Of a DNA stretch of 64,000 bases, positions 49,836 through 58,900 are shown piece after piece. The notes below the pieces were generated by a model that was not told the origin of the DNA, ran no database searches, and worked only from the letters and a program-made list of their open reading frames with translations. Location of the stretch: positions 62,001 through 126,000 of the forward strand of contig CBDCFT010000013.1 in assembly GCA_965216365.1 (NCBI GenBank). The letters run 5' to 3'. The stretch comes from CBDCFT01 sp965216365 (lineage in GTDB: Bacteria > Pseudomonadota > Gammaproteobacteria > Arenicellales > CBDCFT01). The position numbers and the translations under genes are program-made. How positions within the stretch are numbered: the stretch's first letter is position 1; each line of letters begins with the position of its first letter.

Positions 49836-51012
49836 TTTTTTCTATACGCTGAAACGCGCGCAAATTCCGGTTTCCATTACCGAGTATCTGTCTTTATTAA
49901 AAACGCTGGACGCCGGCGTGTCCGCGACAAGTGTTGATGATTTCTATTATCTGGCGCGTGCGGCATTGGTCAAAGACGAGCGCCACTATGACCGTTTCGA
50001 TCAGGCCTTCGGAGCTTACTTCAAAGGACTGGAAGAAAAGTTTGGTGTTGCACTAACGGAGCTTCCTGAAGAATGGCTGCGTAAGCAAGCCGAACTCATG
50101 TTAAGCGAGGAGGAGAAAAAGGAAATCGAAGCTCTCGGTGGTTGGGAGAAGCTTATGCAAACCCTGCGCGAGCGTTTGCAGGAACAACAGAAACGGCATC
50201 AGGGCGGTAACAAATGGATTGGTACGGTGGGACGTTCGCCGTTTGGCGCTTATGGCTACAACCCTGAAGGCATTCGTATCGGTCAGGACAAATCCCGGCA
50301 TCAACGCGCGGTTAAAGTGTGGGATGAACGGCATTATAAAAATCTGGACGACAATGTTGAGCTCGGTACGCGCAATATAAAAATGGCGTTGCGCCGATTA
50401 CGCCAATTCGCGCGCGAAGGCGCTACCGAAGAACTGGATCTGGATGACACCATTTGTTCCACTGCACGCAATGCCGGTTTGTTGGATATCAAAATGGTGC
50501 CGGAGCGTCATAATTCGGTAAAAGTCCTGTTGTTTTTGGATATTGGCGGTTCCATGGATTACCACATTCGCATTTGTGAGGAATTATTTTCTGCCGCGCG
50601 CACCGAATTTAAGCATCTTGAATATTATTATTTTCACAATTGCCTGTATGAATCCGTGTGGAAGGATAACTATCGTCGTCATGCCGAACGCATATCGACA
50701 ATGGATGTTATTCACACCTACGGACGCGAGTACAAACTCGTTTTCGTAGGGGATGCGACCATGAGTCCCTACGAGATCATGATGGCGGGTGGCAGTGTTG
50801 AGCACATGAATACCGAACCCGGTGTCATGTGGATGCAGCGCATGCTCGAAGCTTACCCGCACGCCATCTGGTTGAATCCGCGCGAAGAACAAACCTGGGA
50901 CTTCACCCCTTCAGTAAAAATGCTGAAAGAAATCATGCACGAACGCATGTATCCGATGACGCTGGAAGGGCTGGATAGAGCGATAAAGGCGTTAAAGCAG
51001 ACAGTGCATTAG
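49825..51012 (+). CDS. VWA domain protein (CoxE-like), partner of MoxR ATPase
   Basis: This 395-aa protein has a helical N-terminal region (LVDFFYTLKRAQIPVSITEY) and a C-terminal von Willebrand A domain with the MIDAS start LLFLDIGGSMDYHIR (about residues 235-249). The family's usual D-x-S-x-S appears as D-I-G-G-S. Later metal-site residues are in FVGDATMSPYEIMM. The 11-base overlap with the ATPase gene implies a fixed stoichiometry. By analogy with CoxD/CoxE and NorQ/NorD it forms an ATPase-adaptor complex; no obvious client enzyme gene is adjacent. Confidence 0.9.
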   Translation: MLVDFFYTLKRAQIPVSITEYLSLLKTLDAGVSATSVDDFYYLARAALVKDERHYDRFDQAFGAYFKGLEEKFGVALTELPEEWLRKQAELMLSEEEKKEIEALGGWEKLMQTLRERLQEQQKRHQGGNKWIGTVGRSPFGAYGYNPEGIRIGQDKSRHQRAVKVWDERHYKNLDDNVELGTRNIKMALRRLRQFAREGATEELDLDDTICSTARNAGLLDIKMVPERHNSVKVLLFLDIGGSMDYHIRICEELFSAARTEFKHLEYYYFHNCLYESVWKDNYRRHAERISTMDVIHTYGREYKLVFVGDATMSPYEIMMAGGSVEHMNTEPGVMWMQRMLEAYPHAIWLNPREEQTWDFTPSVKMLKEIMHERMYPMTLEGLDRAIKALKQTVH

Positions 51013-51105
51013 TGATAGGAGTTGCTTCGTTTACGATACGCTCAGTCTTTAGTTGTTAGTTTTAAGTGGTTAGTAAAAACTGGTCAGGAAACTTTATAAA
51101 TTTAG

Positions 51106-51543
51106 TTAAGCCGCATCCCCGCCTTCGGAGTCAAAAGTCTTGAATTGTTCGCGCAGTATTTCCGTCAGTGCGCGGCAGGCATCGCTGGTGGAGAATATTC
51201 CAACTAATTTCTCTTTGCGTGTTACCAGGGCGGAACCGATATGACGCTCAGCCATCGTCGAGGCTACGTGATCGAGTGGTTCATTCAAATCCACAACGTA
51301 GGGTTGCGGAATGTAAACATTGCGCACCGTCAACCCGGCGTTGGTCAGTGTCAGATCGGGATTCATGAACAGACGCAGTTCGCGATCGGCAATCACGCCG
51401 ACCAGCTTGTTCTCATCGGTCACGGGTAGATGCCGGATATTATGTTCGTCCATCAAATCCAGCGCGACCTGCACCGTATCCGATACGTCAACGGAGTAGG
51501 GGAAGGGTGTCATCACCGATTTGATTGTCGGAATGCGTTTCAT
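51106..51543 (-). CDS. CBS-domain pair protein
   Basis: This stand-alone 145-aa protein has two CBS motifs: IKSVMTPFPYSVDVSDTVQV with LMDEHNIRHLPVTDENKLVG (residues about 7-50), and VRNVYIPQPYVVDLNEPLDH with ASTMAERHIGSALVTRKEKLVG in parts (about 73-115). Such proteins sense adenine nucleotides and modulate partner enzymes. No domain besides CBS is present, so it must act in trans. It lies alone between convergent and same-strand neighbours with no overlap. Confidence 0.9.
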   Translation of the reverse strand: MKRIPTIKSVMTPFPYSVDVSDTVQVALDLMDEHNIRHLPVTDENKLVGVIADRELRLFMNPDLTLTNAGLTVRNVYIPQPYVVDLNEPLDHVASTMAERHIGSALVTRKEKLVGIFSTSDACRALTEILREQFKTFDSEGGDAA

Positions 51544-51619
51544 CGCAATTCTCGTTCTCTAGTGTTTTTGTTTTCTGATTTTCGCCCGATATTATGGCAT
51601 AAACTGAAGAATTCGTAAT

Positions 51620-52243
51620 TTAGTTCTGCAGCATCGCTTGCCAACGATTAAGCAATGTGTTTTTGTCGCAATAACCCTGCACAAGGTAGTGGGCGGATTG
51701 ATCGTGTTGAACGATCACGCAGGGAAATCCCTGCACGCCAAGCTGTCGCGTTGTTTGCAAATGGTTCTGTAATTCGTTTTTGACTTTCGCAGAATCTAAA
51801 TCGTGTGCAAATCGTTCTTGATCGAGTCCGATTTCACCGGCCACCCGCAACAGCGTATCGCTATCCGACGGATTCTGCGCATCAAGATAATAGGCTTTTT
51901 GGATGCCGGCTATTGTTTTCGGAATCATCGCGGGCGACTGCATTCCGGCGGCAATGACTGCGCGGCAGGCCGGATAGGTGGAACGCCGTGGTTGATTGTT
52001 TTTCCAGAAATCGAAGTTAAACTGTGTGCCGGTTTTTGCGGCGATGGATTGCCACACGGATTGCAGATATTCCTGCATTTGCAGCGGCATAGGTTCATCC
52101 GAATCCGCTGCCAGGCCACCCATGATGTATTCAACCTGGGCTTGCTTAGGCAGTTCTTCCAGCAACGCCTGCCAGCTTGAGCGAAACGCCCAGCACCAGC
52201 TACACATCGGATCCAAAACGTAGTGGAGTTTAATGCTGTTCAT
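51620..52243 (-). CDS. DsbA-family thiol oxidoreductase-like protein
   Basis: This 207-aa thioredoxin-fold protein of the FrnE/DsbA type lacks a signal peptide, so it is probably cytosolic. The active site is DPMCSWCWAFRSSW (C-S-W-C, about residues 11-24), a motif typical of the DsbA-like group named 'DsbA family protein' or HCCA isomerase-like. The helical insert (PACRAVIAAGMQ) and the cis-Pro strand GVQGFPCVIV are present. Substrate is unknown. It is divergent from the MFS gene that begins 42 bases away. Confidence 0.88.
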   Translation of the reverse strand: MNSIKLHYVLDPMCSWCWAFRSSWQALLEELPKQAQVEYIMGGLAADSDEPMPLQMQEYLQSVWQSIAAKTGTQFNFDFWKNNQPRRSTYPACRAVIAAGMQSPAMIPKTIAGIQKAYYLDAQNPSDSDTLLRVAGEIGLDQERFAHDLDSAKVKNELQNHLQTTRQLGVQGFPCVIVQHDQSAHYLVQGYCDKNTLLNRWQAMLQN

Positions 52244-52285
52244 TGAGTATAGTTCAATGCTTATCGCAACTCTTGATCATTCATT

Positions 52286-53479
52286 GTGTCACATTCGTCG
52301 CGGTTATCGTTGATATTTTCCTGTATCGGGCACGTCTATATTCATTTATTTACGGCGTTTTATTTTGTCATCGTACTGGCGCTTGAACTGGATTGGCAAC
52401 AGCCTTATCACGAACTGGTTGAATTGTGGACCTTAGGTGCGTTGCTCGTCGGAGTAGCCGCATTACCCGCCGGATGGCTGGGTGACCGCTGGAGTGCCAG
52501 CGGCATGATGGCGGTATTTTTCATCGGCATGGGCATGGCATCAGTACTCGCGGGTTTGGCGCAAACACCGGTGCAGTTGTTGTTTTCTCTCGCCGGTATC
52601 GGTTTGTTTGCGGCGACCTATCATCCTATCGGCATTCCCTGGCTGGTTCGCAATACCGATTCCAAGCGCGGCAAAGTATTAGCCATCAACGGCATATTCG
52701 GATCGCTCGGCTCAGCTGTCGCGGGTATTGTCGCCGGGTTTCTCATTGATCTGGCGAACTGGCGTGTCGCGTTTATCCTGCCCGGTATCGTTTGTGTATT
52801 AACCGGCCTTGTGTTGACTTATTATATCGCTAGCGGACGCGTCGACGATGGTGACGCAAGCGCGAAAAAAGAAACTAACAGCCGCAGCGACATGGTGCGA
52901 GTTTTTGTCATTTTGTTGTTCACCATGTTTGTCGCCGGGATGATTTTTCATTCCATACAAACGTCGTTACCCAAAGTTTTCGCGCAACGTCATAACGGCA
53001 TTGTGGGCGATGGCGCGGCGGGCATCGGAATGTTGATCGCTTTCGTTTACACCTTGTCCGGTTTCATGCAGTTAGTCGGTGGTTATCTGGCGGATCGTTT
53101 CCCTTTAAAATTCGTCTACCTCGGGGCGCTTGGTTTTCAGATTCCTTTTCTTTGGTTGGCCGCGAGTTTGAGCGGCCTACCCCTGGTGGTTGTCGCCACG
53201 CTGATGGTCATGTCCGCCACCAGCGCATTGCCGGCAGAGAATATGCTGCTTGCCAAATACACACCCAGCAGACATCATGGTCTCGCTTTCGGTGTCAAAT
53301 TCGTTTTGTATTTTACCGCCGCACCGTTGGCGGTGCAGTTTGTCGCTCGGGTTAACGAACAAAGCGGCGGTTTTTACTGGGTGTTCGCAACACTTGCGAT
53401 GGGCGCTGCCTGTATTACCTTATTGTCATGTTTATTGCCGCGTAGCCAACCGGTTCGGACTGTCGCGGTAAGCGCTTGA
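52286..53479 (+). CDS. Major facilitator superfamily transporter
   Basis: This 397-aa inner-membrane transporter has 12 predicted helices. The loop 2-3 signature is G-W-L-G-D-R-W in PAGWLGDRWSASGMM (about residues 66-80). A repeated half-motif GGYLADRFPLKFVYLG lies near residue 265. A central hydrophilic loop (RVDDGDASAKKETNSRSD) separates the halves. It starts with GTG at 52286. The substrate is not evident; there are no metabolic genes adjacent, and hspQ follows under its own promoter. Confidence 0.87.
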   Translation: MSHSSRLSLIFSCIGHVYIHLFTAFYFVIVLALELDWQQPYHELVELWTLGALLVGVAALPAGWLGDRWSASGMMAVFFIGMGMASVLAGLAQTPVQLLFSLAGIGLFAATYHPIGIPWLVRNTDSKRGKVLAINGIFGSLGSAVAGIVAGFLIDLANWRVAFILPGIVCVLTGLVLTYYIASGRVDDGDASAKKETNSRSDMVRVFVILLFTMFVAGMIFHSIQTSLPKVFAQRHNGIVGDGAAGIGMLIAFVYTLSGFMQLVGGYLADRFPLKFVYLGALGFQIPFLWLAASLSGLPLVVVATLMVMSATSALPAENMLLAKYTPSRHHGLAFGVKFVLYFTAAPLAVQFVARVNEQSGGFYWVFATLAMGAACITLLSCLLPRSQPVRTVAVSA

Positions 53480-53529
53480 AGTTTCATGAAAATTTGACGT
53501 GTCTTACGTCGTTAAGGCTTCTCGTGAGC

Positions 53530-53558
53530 CTTGAATTTGCCTGATTTCATCCCCAAAT
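53530..53558 (+). promoter_or_regulatory. Heat-shock (sigma-32) promoter of hspQ
   Basis: CTTGAAT at 53530-53536 and CCCCAAAT at 53551-53558 with a 14-base spacer match the RpoH consensus CTTGAAA-N13/14-CCCCATNT. It lies 27 bases ahead of the hspQ ATG at 53586, placing transcription start near 53565 and excluding upstream in-frame starts. Confidence 0.82.
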
Positions 53559-53585
53559 GTGCATTTTCGTGATAATTTAACGCAC

Positions 53586-53912
53586 ATGGAAAATACAACT
53601 GCAAAATTCACCATCGGTCAGATTGTGCGTCACCGGGTTTATCCGTTTCGTGGTGTCGTGTTCGATGTTGACCCTGAATTTAATAATACCGATGAATGGT
53701 ATGAGTCCATTCCGGAAAACATTCGCCCGCGCAAAGACCAGCCGTTTTATCATTTGCTGGCGGAAAATGAAGAAACCAGCTATGTCGCCTATGTGTCGGA
53801 ACAAAATCTATTACCGGATGAAAGCAACGAGCCGGTGAGTCATCCCGACGTCGGCGAGATGTTCGGTAAACTGCACGACGGGATGTACGAACTGCGCTCC
53901 CAGGTGCATTGA
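53586..53912 (+). CDS. hspQ: Heat shock protein HspQ
   Basis: HspQ is a small heat-induced protein that acts as a specificity factor for Lon and affects DnaA stability in E. coli. The 108-aa product shows FTIGQIVRHRVYPFRGVVFD (residues about 8-27), then VDPEFNNTDEWYESIPENIR and QPFYHLLAENEETSYVAYV, the YccV-like fold. The start at 53586 fits the family and the sigma-32 promoter immediately upstream; a longer frame from 53559 would begin at or before the transcription start. Confidence 0.95.
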   Translation: MENTTAKFTIGQIVRHRVYPFRGVVFDVDPEFNNTDEWYESIPENIRPRKDQPFYHLLAENEETSYVAYVSEQNLLPDESNEPVSHPDVGEMFGKLHDGMYELRSQVH

Positions 53913-53941
53913 GCTGACATTACGCTTTAGTCAAACTTTGC

Positions 53942-54400
53942 TTGGGCGCTCATACGACTTCCGTTTGTCGCGCAACTGACGCTGACGTAACCGCTATTCA
54001 GCGTTGCGTTAACGCTGCTTATCACCCCTATATCGAACGGCTGGGTAAACCACCCGGTCCGATGCTGGATGATTACGAGAGAGTCGTAAAACAACACCAC
54101 GCCTATGTAGCGGAATCTGAAGGCGAGATTGCGGGCCTGGTGGTTTTGATAGAACAGGTCAGCGGTATTCTTTTAGACAACGTCGCAGTCGATCCCGCCC
54201 ACCAGGGCAAAGGCATAGGGCGACAACTCGTCGAGTTTGCCGAGACCAAAGCACGCGAGTTAGGTTATTTGTACCTTGATCTGTATACCCACGAGTTAAT
54301 GGCGGAAAATATCGCGATGTATAAACGTATGGGTTACACAGAAACAGATCGACGCACCGAAAAAGGTTTTCAACGGGTTTATATGCGTAAAGTTGTTTAG
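53942..54400 (+). CDS. GNAT family N-acetyltransferase
   Basis: This 152-aa GNAT protein contains the acetyl-CoA site in ILLDNVAVDPAHQGKGIGRQLVEFAE (quoted in part as VAVDPAHQGKGIGRQL, about residues 81-96; Q/RxxGxG/A form). The C-terminal LYTHELMAENIAMYKRMGYT carries the typical N-x-x-A-x-x-x-Y-x-x-x-G-Y motif. The substrate is unknown. Start is TTG at 53942 as no ATG precedes the family N terminus. A REP-like palindrome follows the stop. Confidence 0.86.
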   Translation: MGAHTTSVCRATDADVTAIQRCVNAAYHPYIERLGKPPGPMLDDYERVVKQHHAYVAESEGEIAGLVVLIEQVSGILLDNVAVDPAHQGKGIGRQLVEFAETKARELGYLYLDLYTHELMAENIAMYKRMGYTETDRRTEKGFQRVYMRKVV

Positions 54401-54405
54401 GTAGG

Positions 54406-54421
54406 GCGGAACGCGTTCCGC
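54406..54421. repeat. GCGGAACGCGTTCCGC palindrome
   Basis: A perfect 16-bp palindrome preceded by GTAGG lies between the converging GNAT and adenosine kinase genes, 18 bases from the latter's stop. The GTAGGGCGGA lead resembles the head of the GTAGGGTGGAT repeats in this window, so it is probably a member of the same broad class of extragenic palindromes. A terminator role is possible but no T run follows. Confidence 0.5.
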
Positions 54422-54439
54422 TGAACTGGGCTAACAGCT

Positions 54440-55432
54440 TTAACCCAACTTCTCCACTACTAAATCTTTCAGTGGTGTTTCCGGACGTGCGCCGAAATGG
54501 CTTATGACTTCGGCGGCGGCGATGCCACCGATGCGACCGGCCATTTCCAGGCCCATGTCGTGGGTGTAGCCGTAAAGAAAACCGGCGGCGAATGCGTCAC
54601 CGGCACCGGTGGTATCCACAACTTTATCGACCGGTTCAGCATCCAGCACATGGACTTCGCTATTGGCGACGATGATCGAGCCTTTTTCGCTGCGGGTTAA
54701 TGCCGCCACGTCGCATTGTTCGCGTACGATCTGTAGGGCGTCATCAAAAGTCGAGACTTCGTACAGCGACATGATTTCTTCTTCATTGGCGAACAGAATA
54801 TCGACATGATTTTTAACCAGGTCTTGAAAATCTACACGGTGGCGGTCTACGCAAAACGGGTCGGACAGACTCAACGAAACCAAACCGTCGTTATCATGAG
54901 CTATGCCGGCGGCTTTTAGAAAGGCTTCCTTGGCCGCGGGTGGATCCCACAGATAACCTTCCAGATAAGTGATTTTCGCGGCCGTGATTTTTTCGGCTTC
55001 AATGTCGCTCGGATGAAACTCGACACTGGCGCCAAGATAAGTCTGTAAGGTGCGTTGCGCATCAGGGGTAACAAATACCAGGCAACGGGCGGTTGAAGGT
55101 CCTTCGAACAGCGGCTCGGATTCGAAGTCGATACCCAGCGAACGTATGTCATGTCGAAAAATATCGCCGAGTTGATCTTTTTTGACCTTGCCGATAAACG
55201 CTCCTTTGCCACCGAGGGAGGCAAGCCCTGCAATGGTGTTTGCTGCCGAGCCACCGGAACATTCCACCGCCGGATTCATTTTCGCATATAGATTTTCTGC
55301 AGTGTCAGCGTCAATCAATGTCATCGCGCCTTTGCTCAAGCCTTGTTCCTTTAGAAATGTGTCGTCGGCATGAGCAAGTACATCGACAATTGCATTACCG
55401 AGACCAATTACATCAAACTGTGTATCGGGCAT
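54440..55432 (-). CDS. Adenosine kinase (PfkB family)
   Basis: This 330-aa ribokinase-fold kinase is predicted to phosphorylate adenosine to AMP. PfkB signatures are ECSGGSAANTIAGLASLGGK in two parts (GGSAANTIAGLAS at about residues 59-71), and VDTTGAGDAFAAGFLYG (about 285-301) carrying the catalytic Asp and anion hole. The N-terminal VIGLGNAIVDVLAHADD is typical of the bacterial adenosine-kinase group. With AhcY at 32.8 kb it would remove adenosine and keep SAH hydrolysis running. Substrate is assigned by subgroup resemblance; a general sugar kinase role is less likely. Confidence 0.85.
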   Translation of the reverse strand: MPDTQFDVIGLGNAIVDVLAHADDTFLKEQGLSKGAMTLIDADTAENLYAKMNPAVECSGGSAANTIAGLASLGGKGAFIGKVKKDQLGDIFRHDIRSLGIDFESEPLFEGPSTARCLVFVTPDAQRTLQTYLGASVEFHPSDIEAEKITAAKITYLEGYLWDPPAAKEAFLKAAGIAHDNDGLVSLSLSDPFCVDRHRVDFQDLVKNHVDILFANEEEIMSLYEVSTFDDALQIVREQCDVAALTRSEKGSIIVANSEVHVLDAEPVDKVVDTTGAGDAFAAGFLYGYTHDMGLEMAGRIGGIAAAEVISHFGARPETPLKDLVVEKLG

Positions 55433-55464
55433 TGTTACCTCTAGTATTGAACTAAGATTTTTAA

Positions 55465-56670
55465 CTAAAGCTTTCGTGAAATGACGAATGACTCGTCGTT
55501 AAACCAAAGGCCGCAGTGTTTCTGTACCACATCGCGTGCAGCATCCAGGTAATCGCCGTGTGTCATGATGTCCGCCAGCCGCGAATCTTCGATCTGGGCG
55601 ACATACACCGCCGCGTTCCAGGCCGCGAGTATAGTCGAAGTGCCGATATTGCTGCCCACTTCCGAAGGCATGGTGTGCAAATGATATTGAAATAACGATT
55701 GTTTATCTGAGATGTTGCGGAACACGAGATCGCGATCTTCGGATTGGTTTAACTGCTTTTTAGCTTCCTTCAATAACGCATCACGCTGGGTTTTAAACGG
55801 CATTTCATCGGGCCAGATATTGTTTATGATTTCCATGCCGGGATCGTTGCCGTAGGATTGCACAGTGACCATGCGGCCACCGGGTGCAATGGCACGGGCC
55901 AGCGGCGCGATGACGTTTTTCACTTTTATGGTTGCGTCAGTACGCGCGCGGTAGGGTTGCGATGCAATGACCAGATCGTATTTTCCTTCGATCTCGCCAG
56001 GTTTTGGGATGAGTGGTTTGAGTAAAAATTCCCTGTCCTTGCGATAAACAATTAACACCGATGGGCGTACGTACATCGGGTTGCCCGTTTTAGGGCTGGA
56101 CTTTACCTGCCAGTCCGATGCCAGAATATCGTGTAACCCGGCAATTTGCTGCGCGAATTGATGTGACGTATCGCCTTCCAGTGCGACCTGATGCCAGTTT
56201 AACGAGGATGCTGCAGCGAGCGAATTCGGTCGCAGTTTTGGCGCTTCGCTGTAATACATATTGGTCAAAGCGAACACTGTCTCGGGATGTTCCGACAACC
56301 GGTCAGCCAATTTTTCCAGACTCATGCGCGCGTCTTCCATGCTGACTTCTTTGCCGACGACGACCCAGGGGATATGCGTGAACTCACGGTGCATATGACG
56401 CATGACATAACTCAACACCGAACCGTCGCCCATACCGGCATCGAAAATTCGCAACGCCTGCTCGCCGGGTTTGACGTGTTTTAACTCCTGCCCGATGCGT
56501 TCCGCTACGGCAGTTTTTTCACCGCACGTCGTCACGAACATGAGATATTTCTCCCGGTTATCAAAAAACCGGAACGCGCGCTCCTTTTCTACTGCAACGG
56601 ATTTAGTCGACTTTGATGACCCTCCCCGGGATTTTTTTGTGATGGTTTTCGCCTTTACGCGCTTTTTCAT
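55465..56670 (-). CDS. Uncharacterised methyltransferase-like protein
   Basis: This 401-aa protein has a basic N-terminal tail (MKKRVKAKTITKKSRGGSSK), then a Rossmann-like region with ALRIFDAGMGDGSVLSYVMR (about residues 72-91) similar to SAM motif I. VIASQPYRARTDATIKVKNV, with IAPGGRMVTVQSYGND (about 250-265), resembles post-motif segments. Histidine- and Trp-rich C-terminal half (YHLHTMPSEVGSNIGTSTIL) is not typical of a known methyltransferase. The lysine-rich tail could bind nucleic acid or be a linker. No substrate is assigned. Single gene, adenosine kinase 32 bases downstream. Confidence 0.72.
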   Translation of the reverse strand: MKKRVKAKTITKKSRGGSSKSTKSVAVEKERAFRFFDNREKYLMFVTTCGEKTAVAERIGQELKHVKPGEQALRIFDAGMGDGSVLSYVMRHMHREFTHIPWVVVGKEVSMEDARMSLEKLADRLSEHPETVFALTNMYYSEAPKLRPNSLAAASSLNWHQVALEGDTSHQFAQQIAGLHDILASDWQVKSSPKTGNPMYVRPSVLIVYRKDREFLLKPLIPKPGEIEGKYDLVIASQPYRARTDATIKVKNVIAPLARAIAPGGRMVTVQSYGNDPGMEIINNIWPDEMPFKTQRDALLKEAKKQLNQSEDRDLVFRNISDKQSLFQYHLHTMPSEVGSNIGTSTILAAWNAAVYVAQIEDSRLADIMTHGDYLDAARDVVQKHCGLWFNDESFVISRKL

Positions 56671-56835
56671 TCTCTTATTCCCCGCTTCGGGTCTATGGTG
56701 TTCACTCCGGGGCTTATCTTACCAAGATAATGATTGACAACTACGGGAATCTCCCGACAATGCAAGCCTTCCTAATTGCGGAACGTCAGCGCATATCCAA
56801 TGTGTAGCGGATCATCAAGGAACCGTCGCGGCTAA

Positions 56836-58117
56836 ATGCTGCCCACGCTTAAGTCCATTGCTGCGTTACTGCTGAGTTACGGTTTGCTACTCATGGCAAA
56901 CGGATTGTCCGCGACCCTGTTGGGTATTCGCGCAACCATTGAAGAATTCTCACCGGAAATCACCGGTTTTATCATGGCTGCGTATTTCCTCGGTTTGTTC
57001 GTTGGGCGCGCGTTACGCCGTTTGGGTCGTGGCCCGGGTCGGGCACATTCGCTCCTTCGCAGCGTTTGCATCGGTCATGTCGGTGTCGGCGCTGACCCAC
57101 GCCATATTTGTCGAACCAATAGCCTGGATGTTTATGCGCATGGCGTCTGGTTTTTGCATGGCCGGCATGATTATGGTGACGGAAAGCTGGTTGAACGAAC
57201 GTGCGACCAACGTCACGCGTGGACGCGTGTTGTCCATCTACATGATTACCAACTACGCCGCCGCCGGTTCGGCGCAACTGTTGCTAAACGTATCCGATCC
57301 GGCCAAGTTTCATTTGTTCAGTCTGGCGTCGATTTTGTTCTCTATCGCCTTGATTCCCGTTTTATTATCCCGTGCGGTCGCGCCGCAACCGGTAACCATT
57401 GAACGCATGAGTTTAATCGAGTTGTATCGCACCTCACCGCTGGGCATGTTGGGCGCCTTATGCGCGGGTTTGATCAACGCGACGTTCTACGGTCTGGCTC
57501 CCGTCTTCGGTCGGGAAATCGGATTGCAGTTGTCCGACATTTCCATATTCATGGCAACGATAATTCTTGCTGGTTTGCTATTGCAATGGCCTATGGGGTG
57601 GTTGTCGGATCGCATAGACCGGCGCTGGATTCTGACTATTGTTACGCTGCTCACGTGCGTCGCCTGCGTGTTAATTGTTTATGCCTCAGGCGGTGAATTG
57701 TGGTTGCTTTACGCTGCCGGCATTTTGTACGGCAGTCTTTCGTTCACCATCTATTCACTCAGTGCGGCGCACGCTAACGACTTTGTCGGAAGCGAACGAC
57801 TGATCCAAGTAGCCGGCGGGTTGTTGGTGACTTACGGCATCGGTGCCATTCTCGGGCCGATTATTGGCGCTCTGGCAATGGGGCAAATCGGGCCTACCGG
57901 GTTATTCTGGTTTAGTGCGGTTGCGACCGCTTTGCTCGGACTGTTTTCGTTATGGCGTATGAGCAAACGGGAGGCGAAACGGCAATGGGAAAAACGACGC
58001 TTTGTACCCGTACCGTCGACGCAATACACATCGGATGAATTGTATCAGGCCGCCCGGGATCAACAGGAGCAAATGCCGCAAATCAAAAAGGACAGCGAAA
58101 ATGTTGACACCAGGTAA
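56836..58117 (+). CDS. MFS transporter (YcaD-like), one frameshift
   Basis: Two frames overlap to make one 12-helix transporter. The first runs from ATG 56836 (LLLMANGLSATLLGIRATIE, GLFVGRALRRL), the second covers VARVGHIRSFAAFASVMSV to a stop at 58117. Removing one G from GGG at 57024-57026 gives GRALRRLVVARVGHIRSF, the exact family pattern, and 426 aa total. The rest shows normal MFS features, including LQWPMGWLSDRIDRRW. The frameshift is an added base in a short homopolymer, like seven others in the next 5 kb, so a sequence error is more likely than a dead gene. Confidence 0.82.
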
Positions 58118-58208
58118 ATCTGAACCAGGTCACACAGCGTTCTGTGCGCGGTATTGGTATACTTGTCTGCTGTTGTGGCTGACTAATCAATAGCTTTTGC
58201 AGACAAAA

Positions 58209-58862
58209 ATGGACATCGAACAAGCACGTTTTAACATGATCGAGCAGCAAATCCGCCCCTGGGAGGTGCTCGATCCACGCGTTCTTAATTTATTGGCGGA
58301 CATCCGGCGCGAGGATTTTGTGCCGCAAACCCATCGTCATCTGGCATTCGCCGATATTCAGATACCCTTGATCGACGGTGAAGTGATGATGCAACCCAAG
58401 GTCGAAGCGCGCCTGTTGCAGGCGCTGGCGCCTGAAGACGATGACAATGTTCTGGAAATCGGCACCGGTAGCGGTTACATGACGGCGTTGCTGGCGGCAT
58501 TATCAAAACACGTGGTCAGTGTTGAGATTAACCCCAAACTAAATCAGCTCGCGGCCCAACACCTGGAAAATGCCGCGGTGTTTAATACTACGCTTGAAGT
58601 GGGTGACGCGGCCAGCGGCTGGGACAATGGCGCGCCGTTCGATGCAATCATTCTTACCGGTTCCGTACCCACGACACCCGAAAACTTTAAACCGTTAGTC
58701 GCGCCAGGTGGCCGATTGGTGGCCATTGTCGGACAGGCGCCGATCATGGAAGCCATGTTGTACGAAAGGCTTGACGACAAAGCCTGGCGTATCACTTCGT
58801 TGTTCGACACCAGTCTGCCGGCATTGAAGAATGTCGAGATGCCACCTGCGTTTGTGTTTTAG
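58209..58862 (+). CDS. Protein-L-isoaspartate O-methyltransferase family protein
   Basis: This 217-aa PCMT-fold protein has the SAM motif VLEIGTGSGYMTALLAALSKH (in part VLEIGTGSGYMTALLA, about residues 82-97), the acidic end VSVEINPKLNQLA and the late VAPGGRLVAIVGQAP. The substrate-side motif, normally Q-T/S-I-S-Q-P in isoaspartyl repair enzymes, reads EVMMQPKVEARLLQ here, so true repair activity is uncertain. The start ATG at 58209 gives MDIEQARFNMIEQQIRPWEV, the family N terminus. Its position before tolC and waaA is conserved in many gammaproteobacteria. Confidence 0.88.
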   Translation: MDIEQARFNMIEQQIRPWEVLDPRVLNLLADIRREDFVPQTHRHLAFADIQIPLIDGEVMMQPKVEARLLQALAPEDDDNVLEIGTGSGYMTALLAALSKHVVSVEINPKLNQLAAQHLENAAVFNTTLEVGDAASGWDNGAPFDAIILTGSVPTTPENFKPLVAPGGRLVAIVGQAPIMEAMLYERLDDKAWRITSLFDTSLPALKNVEMPPAFVF

Positions 58863-58900
58863 ACTGCTGCATCACTCCTTACTTAAATAAAAACTTCATC

